The translations under genes and the position numbers were made by a program. From positions 1 to 64,000 of the forward strand of contig DASSEV010000016.1 in the NCBI GenBank assembly GCA_035695105.1: a stretch of DNA of 64,000 nucleotides, in the 5' to 3' direction. This stretch comes from JAICYJ01 sp035695105 (GTDB lineage: Bacteria; Actinomycetota; Thermoleophilia; Gaiellales; JAICJC01). The notes below the pieces were generated by a model. It ran no database searches, was not told the origin of the DNA, and saw nothing but the letters and a program-made list of their open reading frames with translations. Within the stretch, counting starts at the first letter, position 1. Each line of letters starts with the position of its first letter. Below, in pieces: positions 50,087-59,483 of the stretch.

Positions 50087-50876
50087 GCCCGCGGTGGTGG
50101 TCGTCGGTGCCGGCATCACCGGGCTCAGCTGCGCTGCGGAGCTCCGAGGGCACGCCGCCGTCACGGTCGTCGACCGGGTGCCGGTGCCCGGGGGCGTGCA
50201 CGGATGGCAGGCGCCGGAGACGCATGAGCTGACGGCGGCAGCGGACGCCCGGCTCGTGCTGGGAGCGACCGCCGTGCGCTGGGACGGCGAGCGGCTGCTG
50301 GTGATCGGCCAGGACGGCGCGGAGCTGCTGCCGGCGGCGGCGCTCGTGGTCGCGACCGGGACGCGGCCGCTCGGCCGGGCCGAGCTCGGGATCGCCGGCC
50401 CACGGCCGGCCGGCGTCGTGGCGGCGACGGTCGCCGCCCACCTGGCGGAGAACGGGCTGCTGGTCGGGCGCCGGCCGCTGATCGTCGGCGGCGGCGACTG
50501 GGCCCTGCGGTCGGCCGAGGAGCTGCTCCACGCCGGCGCGGAGTCGGTCACCGTGGCGGCCCCGGACGGCGTGCTGGCGCCGCCGTTGGCCGGCGGTGGC
50601 CCCCGCCTGCGGCTGATGCCGGGCGCGCGGCCGGTCGCGGTGGGGGGCGGCGCCCGGGTGGAGCAGGTGGAGCTCGCAGGCGGCGATCGGGTCGAGTGCG
50701 ACGCGCTGGTGCTCGCGCACGGCGTCGTCCCGCTGCGCAACGTCGACGGGGCGGTCTGGGAGGGGCCGCGAACCGTGTACGCACAGCCGCTCCACGACCC
50801 GGCCACGGTCGATGGTGCCCGCTCGGCGGGCAGGGACGCCGCGAGGGCCGTACGATCCCTGCTCGAGAGCCCATGA
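50079..50876 (+). CDS. FAD/NAD(P)-dependent oxidoreductase, small pyridine nucleotide-disulfide-like subunit
   Basis: The 265-residue flavoprotein has VVVVGAGITGLSCAAELRGH (FAD site), LVVATGTRPLGRAELG and a second Rossmann region with PLIVGGGDWALRSAEELLHAG. It resembles the small flavoprotein that follows GlpA-like subunits in many Gram-positive operons. No CxxC redox pair is seen. It overlaps the glpA-like gene by 8 bp. It probably shuttles electrons from the Fe-S domain of its partner. It is shorter than the usual 400+ residues, so it may act only as a subunit. Confidence 0.8.
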   Translation: MGEPAVVVVGAGITGLSCAAELRGHAAVTVVDRVPVPGGVHGWQAPETHELTAAADARLVLGATAVRWDGERLLVIGQDGAELLPAAALVVATGTRPLGRAELGIAGPRPAGVVAATVAAHLAENGLLVGRRPLIVGGGDWALRSAEELLHAGAESVTVAAPDGVLAPPLAGGGPRLRLMPGARPVAVGGGARVEQVELAGGDRVECDALVLAHGVVPLRNVDGAVWEGPRTVYAQPLHDPATVDGARSAGRDAARAVRSLLESP

Positions 50877-51088
50877 AGGTGACATCGCCCATCGGAGAGC
50901 TGCCCTTCACCGTCCGCGGTGTGACGTTCGAGGACGGGCACGTGGTCGTGCAAGGCGAGCTGGGCGCCTGGCGGTCGCGGATCGAGGTCAGCCGCGGGGA
51001 CATCCCGATGCTTGCCCGTGCCTTCCGTGGCCCGCTGATCGCGGCCGGCGCCGCAGCCGCGGCGCTCGTGCTCCTGCGGCGGCTGTGA
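50873..51088 (+). CDS. 71-residue membrane-anchored peptide in the glycerol operon
   Basis: The protein begins MKVTSPIGELPFTVRGVTFE, with a small beta-rich soluble part (about residues 1-48: DGHVVVQGELGAWRSRIEVS), and ends with one hydrophobic helix (GPLIAAGAAAAALVLLRRL). In many glycerol operons the third gene is glpC or a DUF1667 protein with CxxC motifs; this one has no cysteine. It could anchor the two flavoproteins to the membrane. The start overlaps the previous stop (ATGA) and its stop overlaps the glpK GTG (GTGA), so all four proteins are made in one coupled run. Confidence 0.7.
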   Translation: MKVTSPIGELPFTVRGVTFEDGHVVVQGELGAWRSRIEVSRGDIPMLARAFRGPLIAAGAAAAALVLLRRL

Positions 51089-52518
51089 CCGTCCTCGTCG
51101 GGGTCGACCAGGGCACGACCGGGACACGGGCTGTCGCCTTCGACCTGGCGCTGCAGCAGCTCGCCGAGAGCTACCACGCCGCCGAGGTCACCCATCCCCG
51201 GCCCGGGTGGATCGAGAAGGACGCGGCCCGCACGGTCGAGTCGGTGCACGCCGCGCTGGCGGGTCTGCGCGAGCAGCTGGACGGCGAGATCGCCGCCGTC
51301 GGGCTCGACAACGAGGGCGAGACGGTGGTTGCGTGGGACGCGCACACGCTCGAGCCGCTCGCGCCGGCGGTGGTATGGGGGTCGCGGGCGTCGCAGCCGG
51401 TCGTCGACCGGCTGGCGGAGCAGGGGCGCGGAGACCGGATCGAGCAGCTGTCCGGCCTGCCGCTCGACCCCTACTTCTCGGCCACGAAGATGCGCTGGCT
51501 GGTCGAGGAGGACGAGCGGGTGTCGGCGGCCGCGCAGGCGGGGCGGCTGCGCGTGGGGACGTTCGACGCGTTCATCACGGCGCGTCTGGGCGGCCGGGCG
51601 CGGACGGAGCCGTCGACCGCCGGGCGGACGCAGCTCCAGGCGCTGCGAGCCCCGGGCGAGTGGGACGCCGAGCTGCTCGAGCTGCACGGCATCGAAGCGG
51701 CCTGGCTCCCGGAGATCGGGCCGTCCGTGGGTGCGCTGGGAGAGATCGACGGCCTGCCGCTGCACGCGCTGCTGGTCGACCAGACGGCGTCGCTCGCCGG
51801 CCACGGGTGCTTCGCAGCCGGTGAGGCGAAGGCGACGTATGGCACCGGCATCTTCCTGCTCCAGCAGGCCGGTGCGACCGTGTCGGGCGAGCCGGACGGC
51901 CTCATCCCGATCGTCGCCTGGGAGCTCGGCGGCCGGACGTCGTTCGCGCTCGACGGTGGCGTGTTCTCGGCCGGCACGGTCGTGACCTGGCTGCGGGAGG
52001 GGCTCGAGGCGCTCGGCAGTGCGGCCGAGAGCGAGGCGCTGGCGCGATCGGTGCCGGACACCGGCGGCGTGCGGTTCCTGCCCGCGCTGGCGGGGATGGG
52101 TGCGCCGTGGTGGCTACCCGACGCGCGGGCCGTGATCGCGGGCATCACCGCGGGTACGACGCGGGCGCACATCGTCCGGGCGGCGCTGGACGCGCTCTGC
52201 TTCCGGGTGCGCGACATCGTCGACCGGTTGCCCGCGCGGCCGCAGCTGCTGCGGGTGGACGGCGGTCTGACGGCCAACGGCTACCTCGTGCAGCGGCAGG
52301 CCGACGTGCTGGGAATGCCGGTGCTGGTCGCGGATGTCGCCGAGACGACGGCGCTCGGCGCCGCGGCGATGGCCGGGATCGGGGCCGGATTGCTCACCGA
52401 GTCGGACATCGTCGCGGCGGTGGGCGTGGGCCGCCGCGTGGAGCCACGGGACGCCGGCGGGGCGGACGCCGACTACCGGGAGTGGCGGCGCTTCGCGGAG
52501 CGGGCGTCGCGCCTGTGA
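51085..52518 (+). CDS. glpK: Glycerol kinase-like FGGY carbohydrate kinase
   Basis: GlpK phosphorylates glycerol to sn-glycerol-3-phosphate. The 477-residue protein begins VLVGVDQGTTGTRAVAFD, and has PGWIEKDAARTVESV, KATYGTGIFLLQQAG and LRVDGGLTANGYLVQRQADV, all FGGY signatures with the DQGTT motif typical of glycerol kinases. The glycerol-binding region reads GLPLDPYFSATKMRWLVEE, as in GlpK. It is the last gene of the operon. Its stop lies inside a 33-bp palindrome that may end transcription. Confidence 0.88.
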   Translation: MTVLVGVDQGTTGTRAVAFDLALQQLAESYHAAEVTHPRPGWIEKDAARTVESVHAALAGLREQLDGEIAAVGLDNEGETVVAWDAHTLEPLAPAVVWGSRASQPVVDRLAEQGRGDRIEQLSGLPLDPYFSATKMRWLVEEDERVSAAAQAGRLRVGTFDAFITARLGGRARTEPSTAGRTQLQALRAPGEWDAELLELHGIEAAWLPEIGPSVGALGEIDGLPLHALLVDQTASLAGHGCFAAGEAKATYGTGIFLLQQAGATVSGEPDGLIPIVAWELGGRTSFALDGGVFSAGTVVTWLREGLEALGSAAESEALARSVPDTGGVRFLPALAGMGAPWWLPDARAVIAGITAGTTRAHIVRAALDALCFRVRDIVDRLPARPQLLRVDGGLTANGYLVQRQADVLGMPVLVADVAETTALGAAAMAGIGAGLLTESDIVAAVGVGRRVEPRDAGGADADYREWRRFAERASRL

Positions 52519-52547
52519 ACCACTAGTGCCTGGCACTAATTGGTCAC
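52515..52547. repeat. 33-bp intergenic palindrome, core AGTGCCTGGCACT, copy 2
   Basis: Same size and layout as the copy at 18162: begins GTGAACCA, is centred on T within GTGCCTGGCAC, and ends GGTCAC. It includes the glpK stop codon and lies between convergent glpK and glyS, where a bidirectional terminator would be expected. The word GGTCACCCG then occurs twice in a row. Confidence 0.75.
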
Positions 52548-52551
52548 CCGG

Positions 52552-54562
52552 TCACCCGGGCAGCTGGTCGAAGTCGCCGACCAGGCGCAGCGTCGATGCC
52601 ACGTCGAGCAGCAGCTTCAGCCGGTTCCCGCGCACCGCGGGATCCTCGGCCATCACCATCACCTTGTCGAAGAACTCGTTGATCGGGTCGACCAGGCCGC
52701 GGGCGGCGTCGAGCGCCGAGCCGTAGTCCCGCTGCGCAGCCGCGTCGGCGATCTCGATGTCGGCGCCCCCGAGCGCTGCGCAGAGCGCGCGCTCCTCGTC
52801 CATCTCGAACAGCGACGTGCGCAGCTCGGAGGCCGCCTCGTCAGCCGAGCGGGCGGTGATCCGGACGCAGCGCCCGTAGGCATCGCGCACCATGGCGAGC
52901 CGCTCGCTTCCGCGCGCGTCGCGCAGCGCACGGGAGAGCGCCGCCAGCGGCAGCGGCCCCGTCACGCCCGATCCGCGGGCGGCACGGATCTCCTCGACGG
53001 TAACGCCCTCCTCGAGCATCACGGGCTCCACCCGGTCGAGCACGAAGTCGACGGCGTCGGGCACCGCCTCGAGCGGCTTTCGCTTCAGCTCGTGCCCCTG
53101 CGCCACCAGCATGTGCACGGACTCGGCCATCAGGTCGACCAGCCCCAGCTCGTAGCCGCGGTCGAGGGCGATGGCGACGATGCCGGCAGCGGCACGGCGG
53201 AGCCCGTACGGATCACGGCTGCCGGTCGGCTGCGCGCCGAGCGCGAACGCGACCGCGATCGTGTCGGCCTTATCGGCGATCGAGAGCAAACCGCCCTCCA
53301 CGCTCGCGGGTAGCGTCCCGCCGGCCTCGACCGGCATGTGGTGCTCCTCGACGGCCCGGCAGACCGCCGGCGGCTCCCCGGCCTCGGCCGCGTAGACCGA
53401 GCCGGCATAGCCCTGGAGATCCGAGAACTCCGCCACCAGGCTCGACACGAGATCGGCCTTGCACAGCTCCGCCGCGCGTCCGACGGCCGCGCGCACGTCG
53501 GGGTCCACCTCGACCCGGTCGCACAGCTGGCCGGAAACCTCGCGCACGCGCTCGGACTTCTGCGCGAGCGACCCGGCGCCCTCGAGGAAGCTCACCCGCG
53601 GCAGCTCGGCAAGCATCGGCCCGATCCCCCGGTCACGATCCTTCCCGTAGGCGAACGCCCCGTCCTCGAGGCGGCCGACCAGCACCTCCTCGTTGCCGGC
53701 AACGACAACCTCGGGGACGCCGCCGTTCGCCACGAACGCGAAGCGAGCGTCGAGCCGGCCGGCGGCCACGATCGGGAAGTACCGCTGGTGCGACTGCATG
53801 ACGGTCACCGCGAGCCGGTCGGGGAGCTCGAGGTACCGCTCGTCGAACCGGCCCTCGAGCACGACCGGCCACTCCACCAGGTACGTGACCTCGGCCAGCT
53901 TGCCCATCGGATCGATCCACTCACCGGTCTGCCCGAGGCCCTCATCGATCAGCGAGCGCCGCTCGCCGGCATCGGCGATGACGTGGACGCCTCGCAGGTC
54001 GTCGAGGTAGGTGGCGGCCGACCCGATGCGCACCGCGCCGCGCGAGCGGTGTCCCTGGGAGTGGTCGCCGCTCGGCACACCCGCGCATTCGACGTCCACC
54101 ACGTCGCCGTCCAGCTTGACCACCAGCCAGCGGATCGGGCGCGAGAACCGGCCTCCCGGCCAGCGCATCGTCTTGGAGAACTGGAAGCCGTCCACGATGC
54201 GCTTGACCACCTCCGGCACCAGCTCCCGGGCCGGCGTCGCCGTGCCGGCCGAGACCGCCCAGAGGAAGCCGTCGTCCCGCCGCTCCAGCTGGTCGGCCGA
54301 CAGGCCGTGCTTGCGGGCGAAGCCCTCCCGGGCCTGGTCGGGCGCGTCGGCTCGCGGGCCGCGCACCTCGGACGCCGCCGCAGGGCGCTCCACGGGTACG
54401 GTCGCGATCAGGGCGATCCGGCGCGGCCCGACGTGGACGCGCGGGGACGAGCCGTCCAGTCCGGCAGCCGAGAGCGACCGCGACAGCAGGTCGGGCGCCT
54501 GCCGCTCCGCCTCGAGGCAGGCGACGGAGGGCAGCTCCTCGCAGCCGATCTCGACGAGCAGC

Positions 54563-54570
<8 letters not shown>
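52552..54570 (-). CDS. glyS: Glycyl-tRNA synthetase beta subunit
   Basis: The beta subunit carries the tRNA-binding, HD-like and anticodon parts of the alpha2beta2 GlyRS. The 672-residue protein has LLVEIGCEELPS at the start, VGPRRIALIATVP, AVTVMQSHQRYFPIV, FVANGG and KSERVREVSGQLC, with KADLVSSLVAEFSDLQGYAG and the DALR-like anticodon-binding C-terminus. Its GTG start overlaps the glyQ stop by 8 bp. Confidence 0.96.
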
Positions 54571-55420
<850 letters not shown>

Positions 55421-55472
55421 CGGATGTCGCAAGCTACTTGATCCGGGGCCGCCGGGTGTCGATACGCGAGGC

Positions 55473-56039
55473 ATGCGACCGTCCCGCTCGGCCCTCGTCT
55501 TGCTCGCCCTGCTCTGCCTGCCAGCGTGCGGCGGGCTGAGCTCCTCGGCGCTCGACGGGAACGTCAAGAAGGCCTTCGTCACGCGGCAGAACGGCGTGGA
55601 CGACGTGAAGGGCGTCGACTGCAGCGACCAGGCTCCCCCTCCGGACAGCCTGCCCGGCGGCGTCGGATCGGTGCATGCCGAGCGCACGTGCACGATCACG
55701 TTCAGCGACGGCCGGCAGACGCAGGTGTGGGCGGTGCACGTGCTCGACCTCGGCGTCAGCCACGACGTGCAGCTGCTCTACCGCGTGGACGGGAACGCGA
55801 CCGCGCCGGCCCCGAGGGTCGACGTCGCCAAGGTGTTCAGCAGCCAGATGGCGGTGCTGGAGGGCGGCCACGCGATCAGCGGGGTGCGGTGCCGCCCCGG
55901 CACGCCAACGCCTCCGTCGGGCGCCGCGTTCGCGCCGGCCGACCACGTCTGCATCGCGCGCGTGTCCGGCAGCGGCATGCAGCGCTGGGCGGTGCGGATC
56001 GTAGGCAGCAACGTGCAGGTGCTGTTCAAGCTGAGCTGA
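55473..56039 (+). CDS. Lipoprotein with two DUF4333-like modules
   Basis: The 188-residue protein has a lipoprotein signal peptide (SALVLLALLCLPAC, lipobox LPAC, lipidated Cys19). Two similar modules follow. Residues about 26-103 have GVDDVKGVDCSD, then CTITFSDGRQTQVWAVHVLD. Residues about 115-188 have AISGVRCRPGTP, then HVCIARVSGSGMQRWAVRIVG. Each carries one Cys pair about 20-30 residues apart and ends in a W-A-V-strand. This resembles the mycobacterial DUF4333 domain. The role is unknown. Its 3' end overlaps the 3' end of recO by 14 bp, a tight convergent arrangement. Confidence 0.75.
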   Translation: MRPSRSALVLLALLCLPACGGLSSSALDGNVKKAFVTRQNGVDDVKGVDCSDQAPPPDSLPGGVGSVHAERTCTITFSDGRQTQVWAVHVLDLGVSHDVQLLYRVDGNATAPAPRVDVAKVFSSQMAVLEGGHAISGVRCRPGTPTPPSGAAFAPADHVCIARVSGSGMQRWAVRIVGSNVQVLFKLS

Positions 56040-56763
56040 GCGTGCGCAGGCGGAACCCGCCGTGGTGCGCGTAGGTCTCCTCGACGACGCGGAGCGCGTT
56101 GGCGGCTGCGGCCGGTGCGAGCAGCACGCTCTCGAGCGGGCGCTCGAGCAGCGACTCGATCGCCTCGACGCCTCCTGGGGCAACACGGAAGCCACCGGCG
56201 GTGGTCAGGCAGACGGCACACACGGCGCCGCCGGCTCCGGGCGAGTAGCCGGCCAGCGGGCCCTCAGAGCCGCATGACGCGCACGAGACGAGGTGCGGCA
56301 GGTAGCCGGCGAGCGCGAGCAGCTTCAGCTGGAAGGCGAGGCCGAGGCCGTCGTGCTGGGGGTCTGATGCGCGATCGAGCGGCTCCTCGAGCAGCTCGAG
56401 GAACCGGCACGCGCCCTCGTAGGCGCGGGCATGCGGCTCCGGCTCGGCGAACAGCTTGAGCACGGCCTCGGCGCCGATCAGCCCGACCGCGAGCGCGTAG
56501 GGGTCGGCGCGCACGGGGGCATGGGAGCGGATGATGTCGGCGCCCGAGACGGTGTGCAGCTCGCCGCGGCCCTCGTGGAGGACGAGCGAGGTACGGGTGA
56601 GCGGCTCGAGCCGCGCGCCGAAGCGGGAGCCGGTCTTGCGGACGCCCTTGGCGATGGCGTTCACACGGCCGCGCTCGAGGGTGTACAGATGCAGGACGCG
56701 GTCCGCCTCCGAGAAGCGAATCGAGCGCAAGACGATCGCGTCGGCCTTGTAGCTGCGGCCCAT
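56026..56763 (-). CDS. recO: DNA repair protein RecO
   Basis: RecO anneals SSB-coated strands and loads RecA with RecR. The 245-residue protein has an N-terminal OB fold (YKADAIVLRSIRFSEADRVL, RVNAIAKGVRKTGSRFGARLEP split) and a C-terminal helical domain with a C4 zinc site, SCASCGSEGPL and GAVCAVCLTTAGG. The ATG at 56763 is preceded at 6 nt by TAGACT, making recO leaderless. Its promoter region is duplicated upstream. Confidence 0.93.
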   Translation of the reverse strand: MGRSYKADAIVLRSIRFSEADRVLHLYTLERGRVNAIAKGVRKTGSRFGARLEPLTRTSLVLHEGRGELHTVSGADIIRSHAPVRADPYALAVGLIGAEAVLKLFAEPEPHARAYEGACRFLELLEEPLDRASDPQHDGLGLAFQLKLLALAGYLPHLVSCASCGSEGPLAGYSPGAGGAVCAVCLTTAGGFRVAPGGVEAIESLLERPLESVLLAPAAAANALRVVEETYAHHGGFRLRTLSSA

Positions 56764-56769
56764 GTGGGC

Positions 56770-56797
56770 AGTCTAGGCACCCGAGTACCCGTCACAA
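56770..56797 (-). promoter_or_regulatory. recO promoter, TTGTGA-N16-TAGACT, with GTCAC/GTGAC inverted repeat
   Basis: On the minus strand, TTGTGA (56797-56792) and TAGACT (56775-56770) are 16 bp apart and the ATG follows 6 nt later. An inverted repeat GTCAC-N6-GTGAC (56791-56806) overlaps the -35 and may be an operator. Confidence 0.6.
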
Positions 56798-56982
56798 TTC
56801 CGTGACAGGCCCGTCAAACCAGTCCGGTCGGGCTTTGACTTCAATAATTGGCCTGCGCGAGGCGTTCGCTCAACTAGGCCGTCGACCCGTCACGATTGTG
56901 TGCCAATCACGCAACGCCCACACGACAGGAGTTGGTCTCCAATAATTGGGTCGCCGGATTGCGGTATTGACGGGCCGCGGAT
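56787..56982. repeat. Tandem, diverged 98-bp direct repeat upstream of recO
   Basis: Two motifs recur with the same 98-bp period: ACCCGTCAC at 56787 and 56885, and CAATAATTGG at 56842 and 56940. In both units they are exactly 55 bp apart. The similarity runs on through the recO -35/-10 area (GTGACGGGT ... CCTAG on the minus strand). The rest has diverged. The region is noncoding and AT-richer than its surroundings. Confidence 0.7.
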
Positions 56983-56990
56983 GATCTGCG

Positions 56991-57449
56991 TCAGCCGGTG
57001 ACGTCGCGGACGTCGGCGTTTGGGATCGCTCGGAGCAGCGCCTCGAGCTCCACCTCGCAGACCGCGTGCGGCGTGCCGGCCGCGCACCAGACGGTCTCGA
57101 ACCGCCGCAGCGACGCATCGACCACCGTCCGCAGCGGCCGGTCGTGCCCGACCGGCGGCACGCCGCCGATCGCATACCCCGTCGCCTCCTTGACCTCCTT
57201 GCCGCGCCCCATGCTCACGCCCTCGCCGACCCGCTCGAGGTCGACCCGGCGGTCGCCGGCACACAGGCAGAGCACCGGCTCGCCGGCCGCGTCGACGAGC
57301 ACCACCGACTTCACGATCTGGCCCTGCTCGCAGCCGACCGCGGCCGCCGCCTCCTCCGCGGTCCGCGTCGAATCCGACAGCTCGACCGGCGTCACGGCCA
57401 GCCCCTGCGCCGCGGCGCGCTCCTGGAATTTCAGCGAGGTCGGGTGCAT
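56991..57449 (-). CDS. YbaK/ProX-family aminoacyl-tRNA deacylase-like protein
   Basis: The 152-residue protein is a single YbaK/EbsC domain. These proteins hydrolyse mischarged tRNAs, for example Cys-tRNA(Pro) or Ala-tRNA(Pro). It has MHPTSLKFQERAAAQGL, then EEAAAAVGCEQGQIVKSVVL with the catalytic-loop Lys, LCLCAGDRRVDLERVG, ATGYAIGGVPPVGHDRPLRTV (split) and VWCAAGTPHAVCEV. The start at 57449 is a convincing family N-terminus; it overlaps mutM by 19 bp. Confidence 0.88.
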   Translation of the reverse strand: MHPTSLKFQERAAAQGLAVTPVELSDSTRTAEEAAAAVGCEQGQIVKSVVLVDAAGEPVLCLCAGDRRVDLERVGEGVSMGRGKEVKEATGYAIGGVPPVGHDRPLRTVVDASLRRFETVWCAAGTPHAVCEVELEALLRAIPNADVRDVTG

Positions 57450-58255
57450 CTCGGGCAGTAGTGTGTACCACGCTGGGCCACGCGCGTCTTGACGATCGGC
57501 GTGCCGCAGCGCGGGCAAGGCTCGCCGGTGCGGTCGAACACGTTGAAGCGCTCCTGCATCGAGCCGGGCGCGCCGTCCACTCCCCGGTAGGTGTCGATGC
57601 TCGCCCCCTGCGCGTCGATGCCGCGCTCGAGCACCGTGATCACGGCATCGTGCAGCCGTGCGAGCCGCGCCGGCCCGAGCCGCCCACCCGGCGTCAGGGG
57701 GTGGATCCGCGCCTCCCAGAGCGCCTCGTCCGCGTAGATGTTGCCCACTCCCGCAACGACCCTCTGGTCGAGCAGGAGCGCCTTGATCGGCGCCGTGCGG
57801 CCCCGCAGCCCCGCCCGGAAGCCCGCCACCGTCCAGTCGCCGGACAGCGGCTCGGGCCCCACCCTGCCGCGCCAGTACGTCTCCAGGTCGTCCGACTGCA
57901 GCAGCCGCATCGTCCCGAAACGCCGCTGGTCGCTGTAGAGCAGCCAGGTGCCGTCGTCGAGCCCGAACACGGCCCGCAGGTGCGCCCGCTCCTCCCGCGT
58001 CGACACGTGGTGGTACCAGCCGGTCATCCGCAGGTGGCTGACCAGCGTCCTGCCGTCGTCCAGCCCGATCGTCAGGTACTTCCCACGACGCCCGACGCGC
58101 TCCACAACCGCCCCGAGCAGTTCGTGCCCGACCGCGTGCGGATCCGCCGGCGCCGTGAGCCGCCCGTCGCGGATGTCGGCCGACACGATCTCGCGTCCCG
58201 CGAGCGCCCGCTCGAGGCCCCGGCGCACCGTCTCGACCTCGGGCAGCTCAGGCAT
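57431..58255 (-). CDS. mutM: Formamidopyrimidine-DNA glycosylase (MutM/Fpg)
   Basis: Fpg removes 8-oxoguanine and ring-opened purines and nicks the abasic site. The 274-residue protein starts MPELPEVETVRRGLE, with the N-terminal Pro nucleophile and Glu. It has HLRMTGWYHH, the H2TH motif VAGVGNIYADEALWEA and a C-terminal zinc finger, CPRCGTPIVKTRVAQRGTHY and CPRC. All catalytic features are present. The start overlaps the deoA stop by 8 bp. Confidence 0.96.
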   Translation of the reverse strand: MPELPEVETVRRGLERALAGREIVSADIRDGRLTAPADPHAVGHELLGAVVERVGRRGKYLTIGLDDGRTLVSHLRMTGWYHHVSTREERAHLRAVFGLDDGTWLLYSDQRRFGTMRLLQSDDLETYWRGRVGPEPLSGDWTVAGFRAGLRGRTAPIKALLLDQRVVAGVGNIYADEALWEARIHPLTPGGRLGPARLARLHDAVITVLERGIDAQGASIDTYRGVDGAPGSMQERFNVFDRTGEPCPRCGTPIVKTRVAQRGTHYCPRCTRPR

Positions 58256-59483
58256 CGAGCATCTCCAGGATCAGCGGCGCTGGCTCCGCCGGCTCGTCGC
58301 CGATCTCGAAGCACGCCGCCACCGAGGGCGCGTCGAACTCCCCGCGCGCATGCACCGTGGCCAGCGCCTCGCCGCGCGAGACCTCGTCGCCCCGCTTACG
58401 ATGGACGACGATCCCGACCGCGTGGTCGACGGCGTCCTCCTTCCGCGCCCGTCCCGCGCCGAGCGCGGCCGCAGCGCGTCCGATAGCCAGCGCGTGGCAC
58501 CGCTGCACGACGCCCGCCCGCGGCGCCGGCACGTCCGCGATCACCGGCGCCTCCGGCAGCGGCGCATCCGGGTCCCCGCTCTGGGCGGCGATCCACCGCT
58601 CGTACCGCTCGTACGCCTCGCCCCCCGCGAGCGCGCGCTCCGCCGCCGCACGGTCGCCGACCAGCTCGCCCGCCGCATGGAGGCACAGCTCCCTGAGGTC
58701 GGCCGGCCCGTCCCCGCGCAGCGTGGCCACGGCCTCGCGCACCTCGACGGCGTTGCCCACGGCGTATCCGAGAGGCTCCTCCATCCCGCTCAGCATCGCG
58801 GTCGCAGCGATCCCGTGGTCGCGCCCGACATCGACCATCAGCCGGCCCAGCTCGCGTGCCGAGCCCCGATCGGCCATGAACGCCCCCTCGCCCACCTTGA
58901 CGTCGAGCAGCAGCCGCGTCGCTCCGGCCGCGATCTTCTTCGACATGATCGACGTCGCGATCAGCGGCAGGCTGTTCACCGTCGCCGTCGCATCCCGCAG
59001 GGCGTACATCCGCCCATCCGCCGGCGCCAGCTCCGCGGTCTGTCCGCACACCGCGATCCCGACCTGCTCGACCTGCCGCCGCATGCCCGCGAGCGACAGC
59101 GACACACGCATGCCCGGGATCGACTCCAGCTTGTCGAGCGTCCCGCCCGTGTGCCCGAGGCCCCTGCCGCTCATCTTCGCCACGAGCGCCCCGCACGCCG
59201 CCACCAGCGGCGCGAGCACGATCGTCGTCTTGTCGCCCACCCCACCGGTCGAGTGCTTGTCCGCCACCGGCCACGGCCATGACACCCGCTCGCCCGAGTC
59301 GACCATCGCCTCGAGCAGGTCGGCCGTCTCCCGCCGGCTCATCCCGCGCAGCACCACCGCCATCAGGAACGCGGACAGCTGGTAGTCCGGAACATCCGGG
59401 TCGATCATCGCTCGCAGCTCGTCCCCGTCCAGCTCCCCGCCGTCCCGCTTGCGCGCAATCAGCTCGGTGACAGGCGCCGTCAC
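58248..59483 (-). CDS. deoA: Thymidine / pyrimidine-nucleoside phosphorylase
   Basis: This enzyme splits pyrimidine deoxynucleosides into base and deoxyribose-1-phosphate. The 411-residue protein has DKHSTGGVGDKTTIVLAP (phosphate site), the signature KMSGRGLGHTGGTLDKLES, TATVNSLPLIATSIMSKKIA and a C-terminal domain with AVGIVVHRKRGDEVSRGEAL (split). It starts at GTG 59483 within the deoB stop (GTGA). Pairing with phosphopentomutase makes a deoxynucleoside salvage unit. Confidence 0.94.
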   Translation of the reverse strand: MTAPVTELIARKRDGGELDGDELRAMIDPDVPDYQLSAFLMAVVLRGMSRRETADLLEAMVDSGERVSWPWPVADKHSTGGVGDKTTIVLAPLVAACGALVAKMSGRGLGHTGGTLDKLESIPGMRVSLSLAGMRRQVEQVGIAVCGQTAELAPADGRMYALRDATATVNSLPLIATSIMSKKIAAGATRLLLDVKVGEGAFMADRGSARELGRLMVDVGRDHGIAATAMLSGMEEPLGYAVGNAVEVREAVATLRGDGPADLRELCLHAAGELVGDRAAAERALAGGEAYERYERWIAAQSGDPDAPLPEAPVIADVPAPRAGVVQRCHALAIGRAAAALGAGRARKEDAVDHAVGIVVHRKRGDEVSRGEALATVHARGEFDAPSVAACFEIGDEPAEPAPLILEMLDA

